A DNA stretch of 64,000 nt from Ehretia macrophylla (lineage: Eukaryota > Streptophyta > Magnoliopsida > Boraginales > Ehretiaceae): NCBI GenBank assembly GCA_037974665.1, contig CM075773.1, positions 47,570,080-47,634,079 on the forward strand. The letters are read 5' to 3'. The position numbers were made by a program, and so were the translations under genes. Within the stretch, counting starts at the first letter, position 1. Every line of letters starts with the position of its first letter. This document shows, piece after piece, positions 1 through 11,750 of the stretch. The notes below the pieces were generated by a model that saw nothing but the letters and a program-made list of their open reading frames with translations, did no database searches and was not told where the DNA came from.

Positions 1-40
1 ATCACTGATCACCACATTCATATTTCTTCCACATCAAAGT
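1..40 (+). other. Leader remnant of the small membrane-protein gene family
   Basis: The first 40 bases closely match the 5' leader just before the intact gene at 41221 (compare 41170-41210), including the shared run ATCACTGATCACC and CATTCATATTTCTTC. No coding sequence follows, so this is a decapitated module. Duplication of the leader is seen directly; its origin from the gene family is inferred. Confidence 0.45.
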
Positions 41-1504
41 AATGGATTATATGTAAGACGAATCGGATCTTTAGCTTATATCTTATAACATTATAAAATA
101 ATTAAATATAAAACATATCTTAATAGTGTTGAATCGCCTTAAATAATACAAGATAAAATATATAAGGTTACATATGAATAACTTTTATAGTGTATAACTT
201 GAATTATATTACACACCCTATGACTAACTTGATCTTCTCTCCTTTTACTCTATACACTTTTATGTTTGCCAATTGATGGGAAAAATAAACATTAGGTATG
301 ACTGAGTGGAGAGAGAGACACCAAAATCTTTTATATAGTAATCTTCCAATTAGTTTTACCCATCATGGATTTAATTAGAAATGACCTTTTATATAGTAAT
401 CTTCCAAAGTGGCCACTAACCCTACTAAATATTTCATAATGTAGAATTATAATAAACCACTAATCCCGTAGCACATTAAAGCTACTGAAAAAGGTTAAAA
501 TTTTTACGTCACTGATGAATTGAAGATTTTTGGGGATTGTTTGTATGTGGTGTTCGAAAAATAAAAATAAATATGTCACATAGGAGTTGGAAGAAAATAG
601 AAGAAGCCACATAGGATAAATAGTGATATTCTGAGTTAAAGGTGTGTAAGGCACCCCTATATAAAAATATGAGCTCTTCAATTAAAGGTCTTGTAGTTAA
701 GCTCCAAATTTTGTACTAAAACAAGTACAAGTTCTAAAATTACCATTTTTTCGCAAAAAAAAAATGAAATAAAATACCAAGCACAAGGTTCCCCCTTAAC
801 TTTCTATACCAAGCACATCATCATTTCTTTGCCATTTAAAAATGAATGAAATATATAAAGTCGAAAAACCATGAAAAGGACTCATACAAAGTTCATTTAT
901 AATTCATATATATTCCACGTGCTTTTCTAAGAATTATGTATATCAAGGGGGGTGCATTCAATTCTTTTTTTTTTTGCTTGGCTGGAATCAAATTTTTCAA
1001 CAAGGATTATATAACGTATACTTTATAATCATTTCAATAATATATATTTTTTTAATAACTTAACCTTTTAACTAGAGTCCTTGTAATTTTAAATTTTAGT
1101 TGATCAGTAGAGCCCACTTATTCGGCCTCTTACAACTAAACATATCTTGGTATGAGGATCCTTCAGAAAATATTTTCCATTAACGTGGGAACTTATTTAG
1201 CGGAATTCGACCACCAAATTATCCTGCATATGTAACTCGATCACCAAATTATCTGAATAACGTACCTTCCTTATACAAAAATCAATTAAACATGAGATTT
1301 CATACGCAGTTTACGTAGTATGAATCTAATGCAAGCGTTGCTGAGGCTGTCCTGTGGCAACTGCTTCAATACGCAAAGAGAGGAGAAAGTTGTTTAGGTC
1401 AACACGTTGCTTTGTAAATTTCTTCGAACCTGTAATAGATTTTTAGATTTCTTAATGCAAAACATTATTTTCTTTATAGTAACGAATATATGTTCAGGCT
1501 CATG
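41..1504. other. Non-coding stretch made of old duplicated segments
   Basis: No plausible gene. Bases about 465-640 are an inverted, diverged copy of about 40790-40930, and about 780-900 match 40305-40400 in direct orientation. This links the left edge of the window to the flank of the intact gene at 41221. The remainder is AT-rich and featureless to me. Confidence 0.5.
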
Positions 1505-1514
1505 AGGACTTGAG

Positions 1515-1635
1515 TTTTTTTTATTTATTTATTTAAGGGAGGTTTAAAATCGTATAAGATAATAGGTGAGATTCAAATTCGCAACCTCTCGTATATTGCG
1601 AGTAACATTATTATTGGATCAAAAACCTTACTGAC
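1515..1635 (-). mobile_element. SINE with target-site duplication
   Basis: Read on the minus strand this is a tRNA-derived SINE. It has a B-box-like GCGAATTTGAATC near 1570-1582 and ends in an A-rich tail (plus-strand T run 1515-1534). The 10-base direct repeat AGGACTTGAG at 1505-1514 and 1636-1645 is the target-site duplication, so both ends are defined. It belongs to the same family as the SINE at 40184-40290. The A box is degenerate. Confidence 0.7.
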
Positions 1636-1645
1636 AGGACTTGAG

Positions 1646-3390
1646 ATTTTACTACGTGCAATTTCTTTTAGAAGCATGTAAACCACGCAAACCAATTGGA
1701 ATGTCGGACAAATATTAAATTTTCAGTTAAAAGAAAGTTTGGTTAATGGATCAAGTAATAACTTGAGTTAATATTATGGATTAATAGATCAGAGGCCTAT
1801 AAGCCCATTTAAAAACAATAAGCAGAATAAATTCCTATCCCACCAGAAATTCATCATAAATGACGTGAGGACTCGATGAAAGAATGAAAAAATACAAGAA
1901 CAGTAAGACCAGTCTATTAGCAATGACTCTAAATAGATAATAGAACTTCAAAAAGAAAATAGACAACGAGACAAGTATTTGTCTCTAAGGAGGCCACCAG
2001 CACGAGCAAATCATTATCTGTACGAATAAGAATCATGTGCGTGTTGACCAATTCGTGTATTATAATTCTATTTCTTCCTATGTCATCGTCTAATTTCTGA
2101 CCAAGATAAATTTTCATTTCTAGAAATTTTAATTAATTAATGCGGAAATGATCCTGTATGTTGGGGTGGATTCAAGATTTTTATTCAGTGGGAGCTAAAA
2201 ACATACAATTTAACACTCATATATGAATAATTTTTTTTTAGTGGGGACTAAATTAATTTTTTAACTCAAAAATATCTTAAAAATACATATACCTTTTTAA
2301 AAAATATAACCCTAACTCACTTGTTAATACATTTGCTTTTAAAGTCAGCGGAGGCTAACCCCAAGGTAAATCCACCCACGCCTGGTTTGTAAATAGTCCA
2401 CATGCAAAACTCAAACAAATCCGACCTCAATATGAGAGGATGTGAAAAAATAAATAAATATTGCAGCATAGTCTTGCGATTGAGACGTTTTCTTCCTTGT
2501 GGATTGCGTGATCCTTATGCTTCGTTTCTCTAGACAAGAGATGATGGAAGGTGGATAGATAGTCCTTTGTACCCAAGAAAACGCAAGGAAGGTGACACCA
2601 AGCGGTTATGTTAGAGTAGAACATTGAGACATACTTGAAAAATTTTATGAGACTCATGTTAAAATTAGCCAAAAGACTATTTTTCGTAGAATTAATCTTT
2701 AGTAAAACTTGTATTTAATTAATCCAATTATATCTTTTCTAACGAGTTCATGTCATTTAGAGTTTGAATCCTAAAATAAATTTAAATAACTTTTTCAGTA
2801 TCTTTTTTATCATTAAGAAAAGAATACGTAAAAAAGATGAACATCTAGTGTAACAATTTAGCCAACTTAAAATGACTCGGCGATGAGTATTTGTGTTGTA
2901 TCACTACCTCAAAAGAAAAAAAGAAAAAGGAAAAAGGAAGATCGAAACTTACTCTGGAGTGATTAAGTTCTGATTAGGTCATTAAAAGCTGACAAAATTT
3001 TGTAATTTTCTATTTTATAATTCCCAAAAGGTGGCAAAGATCTCAGGCCACCAGTGAATATCACATAGACTAGTAAACTTAACGTGCCAAACACAATTGT
3101 AAAAGATACTTGTAGGACAAAAATAATAATTCAAAGTTAATGCTTATTGTTAAAATAATTAAGTGGAATTTCATGTACGCCCTTTGAATTTACGAATTTC
3201 ATCTATTCCCTTTGAAAAACAATAATTCAAAGTTAATGTTTATTGTTTATCCTAGAAAATGTCTCACACTTGTTGTCATCCTATGGTAACGGAATGAGGG
3301 CTACAGGTGATTAATAAATGACACATAAATCCCAAAGTTGCCTCATACCAAAATTAAATAGCTAATCTGCACAATTTACAGATCAGACTT
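1646..3390. other. Non-coding stretch with duplicated module pieces
   Basis: No gene seen. Bases 1845-1990 contain a segment also found near 4780-4850, 17975-18040, 19354-19420 and partly 33600-33665, a recurrent part of the array module. An old interspersed repeat occupies about 2158-2390 and is listed separately. Confidence 0.5.
2158..2390. repeat. Old interspersed repeat, copy 1 of several
   Basis: A segment of about 230 bp with relatives at about 34045-34225 and 47786-47988, and a shorter one near 15783-15920. The shared signature is a start like GGATTCAAGATTTTTATTCA followed by an AT-rich body. Some copies end near GGCTCCGCC. It is probably a non-autonomous DNA transposon, but I could not define terminal repeats with certainty. 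Confidence 0.4.
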
Positions 3391-3393
3391 TTA

Positions 3394-3791
3394 GGCTCTG
3401 TTTGGCCTAGCTTTTAAACACTCAAAAGCACTTCATGTGAATTTAGAAGCTAAAATAACATGTTTGGCCCATTTTTGAAAATGCTTTTAGGTAAAAGCTG
3501 AAGTTAAAAAAAGTTAAAAATTGAGAAGTTTCAAATTGGAGCTTTTAAAAAAAAGCTTTTGCGAAGCTGTTTTACATAATGCGAAAAGCTATTTTTCTTT
3601 TCTATTTTTTCAAATTTATCCCTCTATATTTTTAAAGTTCGATATTATCCTCAAAATTTTTAAAAGCTCTACATTGTCTAACACAGCCAAACAGTCAACG
3701 GCTTTTGTTCAACAACACTTCTTACAAAAGCTCTACTCTAAAAGCTCTACAACTCAAAAGTTGAAATTTCACAGCTAGGCCAAACAGATCC
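3394..3791. mobile_element. PIF/Harbinger (Tourist-type) MITE
   Basis: A 398-bp element with inverted ends: GGCTCTGTTTGGCCTAGC on the left, and on the right GCTAGGCCAAACAGATCC, which is the reverse complement with one mismatch. It is flanked by the trinucleotide TTA at 3391-3393 and 3792-3794, the target duplication expected of PIF/Harbinger elements. It has no transposase; the apparent reading frame inside is fortuitous. Confidence 0.8.
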
Positions 3792-3949
3792 TTAACCAAA
3801 GATCTAGTCAGAAAGTCCGGAGGAGTAAGAAAACTCTGATCATAACATCATAAGGGTTGTAAACTTTGCACATTATTATATTATAATTTTATTAACAATT
3901 TGCAATCATTTTAAACTTGTTCATAATATCATAACATTATCAATACATC

Positions 3950-4226
3950 AATAGTTGTCGAATCGTGAACTGTATCATGAATCGAAATGTCATTTTTTTG
4001 AATCGTGAATCGTATCGAATCGTAAATCGTATCGAATCGTGAATTACACCGATCCACTGGTACAATATCTTGAACACTTCGCCATTAATGAGTGCAACAA
4101 CAAAGCAGGATATGCAAACAAGTTGCGGTTTGTGAGTGTGGCTTAAATCGCGAACGATTCAGCAATTTGTTACGATTCACATACGATTCCCGTTGATTCA
4201 AAATTCTCTCGTTCGATTCGTATCGA
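3950..4226. repeat. GAATCG-rich imperfect inverted and tandem repeat
   Basis: The left part repeats GAATCGTGAATCGTATC-like words. The right part carries their complement (CGATTCACATACGATTC, CGATTCGTATCGATTC). It looks like a small MITE with sub-repeated ends. It truncates the LINE fragment that follows, which continues further upstream in the sister copy at 18.5 kb. Confidence 0.4.
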
Positions 4227-4455
4227 TTCTTTATCTCTTATCTTCTAATTATCATGACCAAACATTTCGGTATGTTCGTTGACTAGCCAACTATGTGGCA
4301 AATTGATTGTTATGACAATTAGGATAGGTTCCCTTCTTCCAAGGAGATTGTAATTTTTCCTTCGATCTATTTTTGTCTTAACAATTAGATGATTAATCTT
4401 CGGACAATGGTTAGTGTTTGTGTTAATAAAGTTTTCTTTCCGGCCCAAAAAAAAA
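4227..4455 (+). mobile_element. LINE 3' end fragment (RNase H tail plus poly-A)
   Basis: This matches 18715-18945 closely. There the upstream part still encodes the C-terminal RNase H-like region of a plant LINE. This copy keeps only the last codons, the 3' untranslated region and an A-rich tail at 4446-4456. Confidence 0.6.
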
Positions 4456-4865
4456 AGAGTACGTGCTTATGGAAGCAATAATGTTTTAATAAAAAGACAA
4501 ACATGCAACTAAAACTAAACAGGTAACTTACCCGTTCAAAATTTATGGAGATGGAAGGTATTGGGAAGAGAAGGGAGAAATTATTAGTTTATGCAGAAGA
4601 AGAAGCCAAGATTGCTTGATTAATTGTAGATGAAATAAGATATTAATTCTTTACACAACTAAACAAATCAAAGTTTTGTCTAATCTTTGCTTATTATAAG
4701 TAAACCTATCTACTTCTTCATCTATTAATTAAAACATCATTCCCTGCAATTCACTTTTACTAGTACGTTGCACTCTATTAATAATGACGAAATAGATGAT
4801 AGAACTTCCAAAGGAAAATAGATAACGAGACAAGTATTTGTTTAAATCAAGTCTATCATGCTAAA
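4227..4865. repeat. Segmental duplicate of 18715-19455
   Basis: About 640 bp align nearly continuously with 18715-19455, from the LINE tail through to the tract ending in TTTGCACC. The only large difference is a retroposon tail inserted in the sister copy at 19117-19180. This copy therefore preserves the empty target site near 4613. Confidence 0.75.
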
Positions 4866-5506
4866 ATCCTTTGCACCTTTTTTTATGTTTATTTTTTTTT
4901 ACTTGGAAACTCTACTAGTTGAGTTTGATCACTGAGTTTTCTAGCGGAGTCCAACCACTAGCTTTTCCAACGAATCCCAACCACTAGTTTTTTTGACTGA
5001 ACCCAACTACTAATTGGTAAATTAACGAGTGCAGTGTTACACTCCAAAACATGCACCGATTCAGTCAAGAGTTCACTAAGGAGTTCTTCATCGAGGCATC
5101 AAAAGTCAAGAGTGAATCTTTACTTATGTAAGTCTATTGATGATGTAACTTGATATATTTTAATGAATTGATTTGTTGGACCAAGGGTTACTCCCATGGA
5201 CGTAGGCTTCACGGTTGAACCACGTTAAATATTGGTGTTCTTTATTTTGTTACAACTTTACGTTATTCCGCTGCTGTGTATGTTCTCTGTTAATGTCACA
5301 ACATTAAGTGAAACCTATTATTAAGTTACTGAGACAGATCTAGTGTTTAACTTAATGTTACAACATCGTCTGGAACAATTTTTGTTCACATCACAAACTC
5401 CATTGATTACTCAAATTATTCATATTTATTCTGCAATAACTCTTTCAGTACCCTTTCAATTTCTTGATCAAATACAAGTCCTCAATCCTATAATCACAAT
5501 TGTTAC
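4866..5506. other. Non-coding stretch
   Basis: No gene recognised. There are T-rich tracts near 4876-4901 and a loose repetition of CAACCACTAG-like words at about 4950-5010. Confidence 0.4.
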
Positions 5507-5589
5507 ATGGAAGAGGCTACAACAAGTTATTTTCTTGACCTCATCGGAGTAAACTTGTATGCCCAGTTTAATGTCATGTATATGATGAT
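5507..5589 (+). pseudogene. N-terminal fragment of the small membrane-protein gene
   Basis: An ATG at 5507 opens about 28 codons resembling the first 28 residues of the intact proteins at 13584 and 41221, including the region that in them reads LYGQSNVMYMM. Homology stops exactly where an LTR-like sequence starts (TGATGTGG at 5590). The fragment at 34761 is cut at the same point, so both descend from one interrupted copy. Confidence 0.7.
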
Positions 5590-5931
5590 TGATGTGGGAT
5601 AAATTCGGACCGAGTCGAAGTTACTATTTTACATGACAAAGAGGAATTTTATTCGGTACCCGACCTGAGTTCTCCATGAACCCAAGATTGGGGACGTCAT
5701 CATCCATTTTGTTATATAAAACCAAGGTCGGGGTCCTGAAACATTCCGAAAACCTCGGAAAAGACGGTTATAATAGAATCTAATACAATCCCAAAAAATT
5801 AGGGAAAGATTCTCTCAGTAAGCTATAATCAGTGTATAGCAGCTACGCTAGTGCTACCTCATTTTACAAGTCTTATATTTTGAAATCTTCCCTCAGTAAT
5901 TAGGTTTTGTTTTCTCATAGTGTTTCAAACA
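5590..5931 (+). mobile_element. LTR fossil inside a gene-family copy
   Basis: Begins TGATGTGGGAT and ends CAAACA, with a TATA-like TATATAAAACC near 5713-5723. It is followed by TTGGTGCT, a possible primer-binding start also seen in the element at 20916. A truncated relative lies at 34827-34915 at the identical position in the sister gene fragment. This is probably a solo or partial LTR; the second end is not certain. Confidence 0.5.
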
Positions 5932-6707
5932 CTTGGTGCTAACTATTAGTAGTCTCACACCCAAAAGTATAGAAAGCATGGAGACATTTTCCTATTTATA
6001 AAAAGGTAAGTTCAAGTCAGAAACATTGTGGGGTTCTGAAGCTTAGGAGATGAGACAATTTCGTTGTCGTTAGATTGTGTAAAATACATAATCATGTCAT
6101 TTAAATAAGACTTGTTTCAACAAAAATGTCGTCATGAGAAACTCAGTGAAAGAAGGAAGAAGGATATATGTGAAACGCTAAGAGCTCATGTTATGCTACA
6201 AACTAAGCCCACGTTACTCTGCCTCCGCTGGTCTAGTTTCGTAGCGATCCAAGACTACATCTACTGTCAAGCCTGAATGGCCCAAAACTAAGTTTATCAG
6301 AAAAGGTCGACTTGGAGGCGTTGCCAATTTCAGCAAACATCATTTTGTGTTAATGTGATGTATTGAAAATGGAAATAGATATATATATGGCTAGTTATAA
6401 TGGTCTGTGTGTTGTTACACTTTGGGACGAATGATCCGTTTCCTAAATGGGCTTTCCATATATGGACTCTGGTCAGGTTTATGGACTTCTATAACGTGTT
6501 AGATATTTTTGTGAAACTATACTATACAATCACATATGGACAACAATTTCTTTTGTGTTGGAATATGTTGTATCATTAATATTGTGGTAAATAGAGAAAA
6601 TTCAATCAATCACTTCTCAGAAGAAAATGTCACCTAAAAGTATAATTTTGTAGCGAGCCATGCCATCCAGCATGGAAAAATCCAATTTTCCTGGGACATG
6701 TGAGTCA

Positions 6708-6743
<36 letters not shown>

Positions 6744-7039
6744 TAGAATTAAGGACCCATTTCACAAATGGTCCCGAACTTTTATTCATTTTTTTAATTG
6801 TTCCAAGAAATGCCTGCTTGATATCTGTATTTACATAAAGTTACACAGTTAGTCTTTATTATCAAACTTTCATTAAAAATGATGAATTTAATTTTTTTGA
6901 GAAATAATGGGGACTAAATTGGTTAAAAAAATAATATGGATCATTTGCACGAATTTTCCTTTTTCGGCAAAGTTTTTGAAGAGATTGTTGAGTACAAATT
7001 TAAGGTTTGCATCTCTACTTTGGTTAACTGTTGGAGTTA
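5932..7039. other. Non-coding stretch with a TA microsatellite
   Basis: No gene seen. A pure TA run covers about 6708-6741. Around 6550-6600 there is a short tract also present near 35130-35165, part of the array module. Confidence 0.45.
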
Positions 7040-7582
7040 CTCTAAAATCATCTCCAAGTGCCTCATTTTCTTAGCTCTTTAATTAAAATAGGGAGCCAAA
7101 GCATGCTTTTTGTTTCCAACTTCCTCTCGATAAGGGGCTCTCTACCCTAAATTTCTATTTTGGCTCTTTAAATGTAGGGAGCCAAGTATGACTCCCTATT
7201 CAGTATTAAATATTTTCAATTAATTAAAAATATAATTAAAAGATTAAATAAATTAGAATATTATTTAAAAATTTTCAAAAAATAATATAATAACAAAAAA
7301 AAGCTTTACGTTTGAATAAAATAAACTAAACTTAATATAAAAAAAATTACAAATAATATCAATATTATCCATTTATTAATATCAATATTATCAATTATTG
7401 TTGGAACATAACTATTAATATCTAAAAAATATTTAACAATGTGTTAGTTAAAATAAAAAGTGACGCTAAAAATAGGGAGACTGTTGAAGTAAAACTGAAA
7501 TAGGGATTCTTAAAAATAAAGAGGCACATATTTCACTCTTTATTTTAGAGGAAGAAATAGGAAGACTGGTTGAGATGGCCTA
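7040..7582. mobile_element. MITE, probably hAT-like
   Basis: The left end CATCTCCAAGTGCC and the right end GACTGGTTGAGATG form short imperfect inverted repeats. Inside, both halves repeat words such as AGGGAGCCAA and its complement. I could not confirm the target duplication, so the superfamily is a guess from the end sequence. Confidence 0.45.
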
Positions 7583-8284
7583 AGCGCCAAAATGCGCTAG
7601 GCATCAAAGCAGCTACCAAGAAGAGTAAGGAATCTATAGACCCAAGTTTATTAAGGTAAACAATACTTAATTCAAGCAGAAAAAGTGACCGATACATAAT
7701 GTCAATTTTCGGATAAGTTGATACAACTTGGAAGTACTGAGATTTAGGTTAGGAATCTATAGACCCAAGCTTATTAAGGTAATCCAACAAAACTATCGAA
7801 ATGTCCCATGTTAGTGGAAAATAGGTAATAAGTGTGTGTTATGTATCTAAATAATAATTTTATTATTTTGGGTTATTAAATTTGAAGTTACGAGTAATTA
7901 TTTTTTAAATATATAACAGTAGTCTCATTTAAATGCCTGAAGTTCTATACCTAGAGTATGGTAGAATGATATTCAAATTTTGTCTCTAACAGGATGTTAG
8001 GTCCTCAACAAGGGGAGGGGGGTGAGGGTAAGTGTAATGTCCTAAATTGGTGCAATACAAGTTAAAAAACCGATGGATGTTTTGTGTTTAAATGATAATT
8101 TGAATTAACTATTACAAACAAATAAATTTGAGCACCCAAAGAATTACTTTTTAAGTGTGACACTAGTATCGAATGTTGATTTGAAACTCTAGGCACCAAC
8201 AAAAACCGAAGTATGTGTGGTCCTCTGCGTGCTTTTTTTTGGTCAATGTCGTGTTAATATTTTCTTCTTAAATTAAAGTAATTT
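7583..8284. other. Non-coding stretch, partly duplicated at 34950-35090
   Basis: No gene. Bases about 8070-8235 align with 34930-35090. In the 34.9-kb copy the sequence then jumps to the equivalent of 10467, so 8236-10466 is either an insertion here or a deletion there. Confidence 0.55.
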
Positions 8285-8985
8285 AAAACACAACCTATCA
8301 GAATACAAACACTCCACTCCTAAAACACGTAATAAAAAATCCATCCTTTCTTGGAAGTAAAATAAAATAATAAAATAAAATAAAATCCATCCTTTCTGAA
8401 AATTGGTATAAATATATCATCTCATTAGTGATATAGATGAAAAACTCACTCGTAGCTTTCTTACCTAGAATCAGAAATAAACAAATTCGTACATCAAAAT
8501 CTGGCCCCATTAATCACTTTAGTTTTTAATTTAAACTTTCACCTAACCGCAACGAAAGGATTGCAATTTGCCCTATTAAAATGCACATCCTATTTACCAA
8601 AAGGTCAAAAAATTGAGAATATATACATATATATACTAATACATTGTATATGAGTTTGTGTATGTATATATATATTTTCACAAAATTGACATTAATTTCA
8701 ATAGGCCTTCAGCTCAAAAGAAGAATATTTGATTAATATATTTAGATAAAATTACAGGATAATCAGCTGAGATACGATTGCAGACTTCAAAGGCGTAATG
8801 CGAACCCAGCCCACAAGATCATTATTCCTTCCACATCAAACTCTGCTTTCTTCCTCTCTTCACCTAAGAATTTCACTCAATTTTAGCAATAAAACCCCTA
8901 AAATTCTCAACTATAGCTTGACTTTTTATTTTTTATTTTCTCTGAAGAGAAGTCTAACCGACCGTTACAATCAACTTTAAAGATA
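8285..8985 (-). pseudogene. Partial copy of the acyl-CoA oxidase gene (exon 1 and intron 1)
   Basis: This matches 63350-63990, the first exon and part of the first intron of the acyl-CoA oxidase gene, in the same orientation. Recognisable pieces are the intron stretch at 8296-8330, the block at 8386-8640, and the exon 1 region around 8785-8870, which on the minus strand still resembles codons for KIVWAGSRHAFEV-like sequence. The segment around the usual start codon is deleted relative to the 63.9-kb copy. It is a truncated, non-functional duplicate. Confidence 0.75.
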
Positions 8986-10465
8986 ATTAATATGCACTAC
9001 CGGCCATTTATAATCCAAGAGGCAATGTTACATTATCTATTTTATCTTTCTCTAAAAAAGTGCTCAATGCTAGAGGCGCATGGCTCAATTAACATTCCTG
9101 AACTATAGCTTGACTTTTAACTATATTCGTGTGTGTATATAGGTAACTAACAATGTGTATGTATATATATAATGTGTACTTCATGCCTCCTAAATGAAAC
9201 TCGAGTGAAGAGGAAAATAAAAAATTGGTATAAAAGAACAAGAAAAGGAAAAAGAGAAACGAATAAAATATATTAGACAATAGGAATACGGCAATGAATG
9301 TCGTCTATATTCCAAGAGCATTTTTCTCAAAATTGCGTATACTATAAAGTTGTCATGAAAATATCTTCTACTAACAAAGTGGAGTTCGAGGGCATGCTGC
9401 TATTTTTTGTTTAATTTTTCATTTCCTCTGAGAATCATGCTAACCAAAATAATGGAATTACGTAGAACAAGTTTTGATCAGATGTGAAGAAGAAAATAAA
9501 TAAATATAATAAATTATTCTATAACAGTTTATTTTTAGATGAGGTGGTCATTTAACATAATATCAAAGTCTCGAATCTAGATACTAAAAGACTATAGGTT
9601 CAAATCTTTTTCTCCCACCCATTTAAAATAAAAATATTAAAACAGTTAACGTGCAAAACTCAAACAAATCTGGCCTCAACATGAGAAGATGTGAAAAAGA
9701 AAATAAATAAATATAAAAACTTCTCTCTCATGTGAGGTGATCACGTAACAAGATGCTAACCAAAATTATTGAGCTAGATTGATTTTTGTAGAGTCTTCAC
9801 TTTTAGTGCTCCTTATTTTTCCAAGTTTTTAAGTTTGCCCGCATGGCATAAGGATCTAAGACAGTATTTTTTATTTTTAAATTTAAAAGATGTCTAATAC
9901 CGTACAACATAATCAGCGATACTCGAAAAGAAACGGTTTTTGTGGCTTTGTCCATATCTTAGTTAGTAGCAAATAAACTTTTTTATTATTATTTTTTTAT
10001 AATTAAGTAATTAATGATTAGAACTTCTAACGAGTTTGTTTCCACAAGCGCCATCATATACGGCACATCTGGGCCCTGGTCTTCTAACAGTTCGCACGAC
10101 TACAGGAAGTAAAAAAGATATTCTCCTTCATTGTACACTAAAGTCCTTTCATGCTCTATGTGCTAATTAATAAAATATTATTTGCCATGAAAGTATTTGA
10201 AATTGACAACTTTCCAAGATATGTACGTTTATTGATTGAGAAAAATATTAAAAGAAAAAAAAACTTCTCATTTAGTTTAGTATTTCTGACTTTCGCCTCC
10301 CTTAAAATAAAATAAAAATTTTAAAAAATAGAGAAAAAGGAGGGAGTTGAAATTAGTGGTGTAGGGAAATATATATTGAAAAAATTGGTGACATGGAAAT
10401 ATTTGTTGCGTCCTACCAAAGAAGTTGCGTTAGATTTTCGTAGCATCTACATCCATGGCAAACAA
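8986..10465. other. Non-coding stretch with SINE-like remnants
   Basis: No gene. Bases 9525-9640 resemble a tRNA-like repeat also present on the minus strand at about 28978-29092 and 44100-44200, with a B-box-like AGGTTCAAATC. Bases 9868-9925 are a fragment of the SINE family of 40184-40290. About 10110-10320 is related to 37075-37170 and 31095-31220, further pieces of the array module. Confidence 0.45.
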
Positions 10466-11165
10466 ATAATAAGATAGCACGCAAAGAAAATATACAAAGA
10501 TAACACGTGACACGGGAGTATATGTTGTATAATTGATATTGTGGCAATTACAAAGCATTCACCAAATTCATAAAGGAGAAAGGTCCGCCAAAAGTGTAGC
10601 TTGTATACGTAGTCAAATTATTATAAATTGAACATAAATTGTACATAATTATTGTAGGACGAAGTGTACAGCCTGTCCTTATATCATGTGTTACATTGAG
10701 ACTAATCAGATGATTGAGAATATTTAAATTTATATTGATAGTATAATAGAGAATTAAAGTCATTATAAATTAAATGCAAATCTTTTAAAGAACCAATATG
10801 AGATTGAGTGTCACAAAGTGAGACCTAACTTTCATAGCAATCCACCATCTGTTTCAGCATTTTAACATCTTTTAGCATGAGAGAACTGAACCTGAATGTG
10901 ACATCGTTGATGATGGAGCTAATTTTCCAGTCGATGTGTGAGGCGCTAGGGGACAACGCTTTGATGAATTGCTCACTAATTTTCCAGTTGACAGTAATAC
11001 TAATAATGTTTACAAAATTAACATAACTTCAATATATGCGCAACAAATGATAGAATTTCAACTATTGAAGAGATATGATTAGTGCATAGCAGATAATAAT
11101 ATTGACATGATCAAATGCTTATGTAGCTTTTTGCCTCTCTAGAAAAAAAAAAATACATCTATGTC
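10466..11165. repeat. Duplicated module, sister of 35085-36070
   Basis: Aligns along most of its length with 35085-36070, including the marker around GACACGGGAGTATATGTTGT, the tract TGAATGTGACATCGTTGATG, and the motif TTAGTGCATAGCAGATAATA. The last motif recurs at about nine places in the array. Non-coding. Confidence 0.65.
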
Positions 11166-11706
11166 AAATAGATCATAAGCCATCAATAGTCAAGAAGTTT
11201 TCCCTTGCAAAGGGGCAACACGACACGTTTTGAATCAAGAATTTTATAACTGTTTAGACTTTTTTTTCTGATTCAAAAAAAATAATACAAGTTGTCTCTT
11301 ATATTTAGAATACCCATATATCTCTCAGTAATATGGAACATTACACGACGTCATAGAATAAATCCATGACGTATGTTACGCCAAATCTCTGTCTATATGT
11401 TTGTATGGACACAGACATAAATGTTGTAGTCATGTTTCAATTAATATCTTAAGGAGAAATGCTATTTGTAGCCTAGGCAACCCCTCTTTGTGTCTCTCCG
11501 ATATGTAGTGTCATATTCATATTATGTACTTTACATACATAGACGACCCGTAAACTAGAGCTATTTAAGTCATATTGGCCCCACGATTCATATACTCTTT
11601 AGTCCGGATCCAAAATGAGGCTATTTAAGCCAACCTACACAGTTGTTAAGTAGCTAGTCGTATCACTCTTTCTCATTCCATATAGTTTCATAACAAGTAT
11701 AGAATT
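11166..11706. promoter_or_regulatory. Promoter-like 5' flank of a dead gene-family copy
   Basis: It contains GGCTATTTAAGCC at 11619-11631. The same TATTTAAG box lies about 80 bases before the start codon of the intact gene at 41221 and about 80 bases before the damaged start at 24696. The following leader, with CATTCCATATAGTTTCATAA, matches the leader directly before 13584. The TATA-box role is inferred. Confidence 0.5.
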
Positions 11707-11750
11707 ATGGCTGAGACAATAAAAAACTATTTTGTTCACCAGCTACATTT
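11707..11750 (+). pseudogene. N-terminal fragment of the small membrane-protein gene
   Basis: ATGGCTGAGACA opens a stretch matching the first 14 codons of the intact gene at 13584 (MAET at the start, then FVHQL). Homology ends abruptly in AT-rich repetitive DNA. Confidence 0.7.

Noticed and set aside
4245-4448. Minus-strand 67-codon frame
   Set aside because: It is antisense to the LINE 3' end, which is read on the plus strand.
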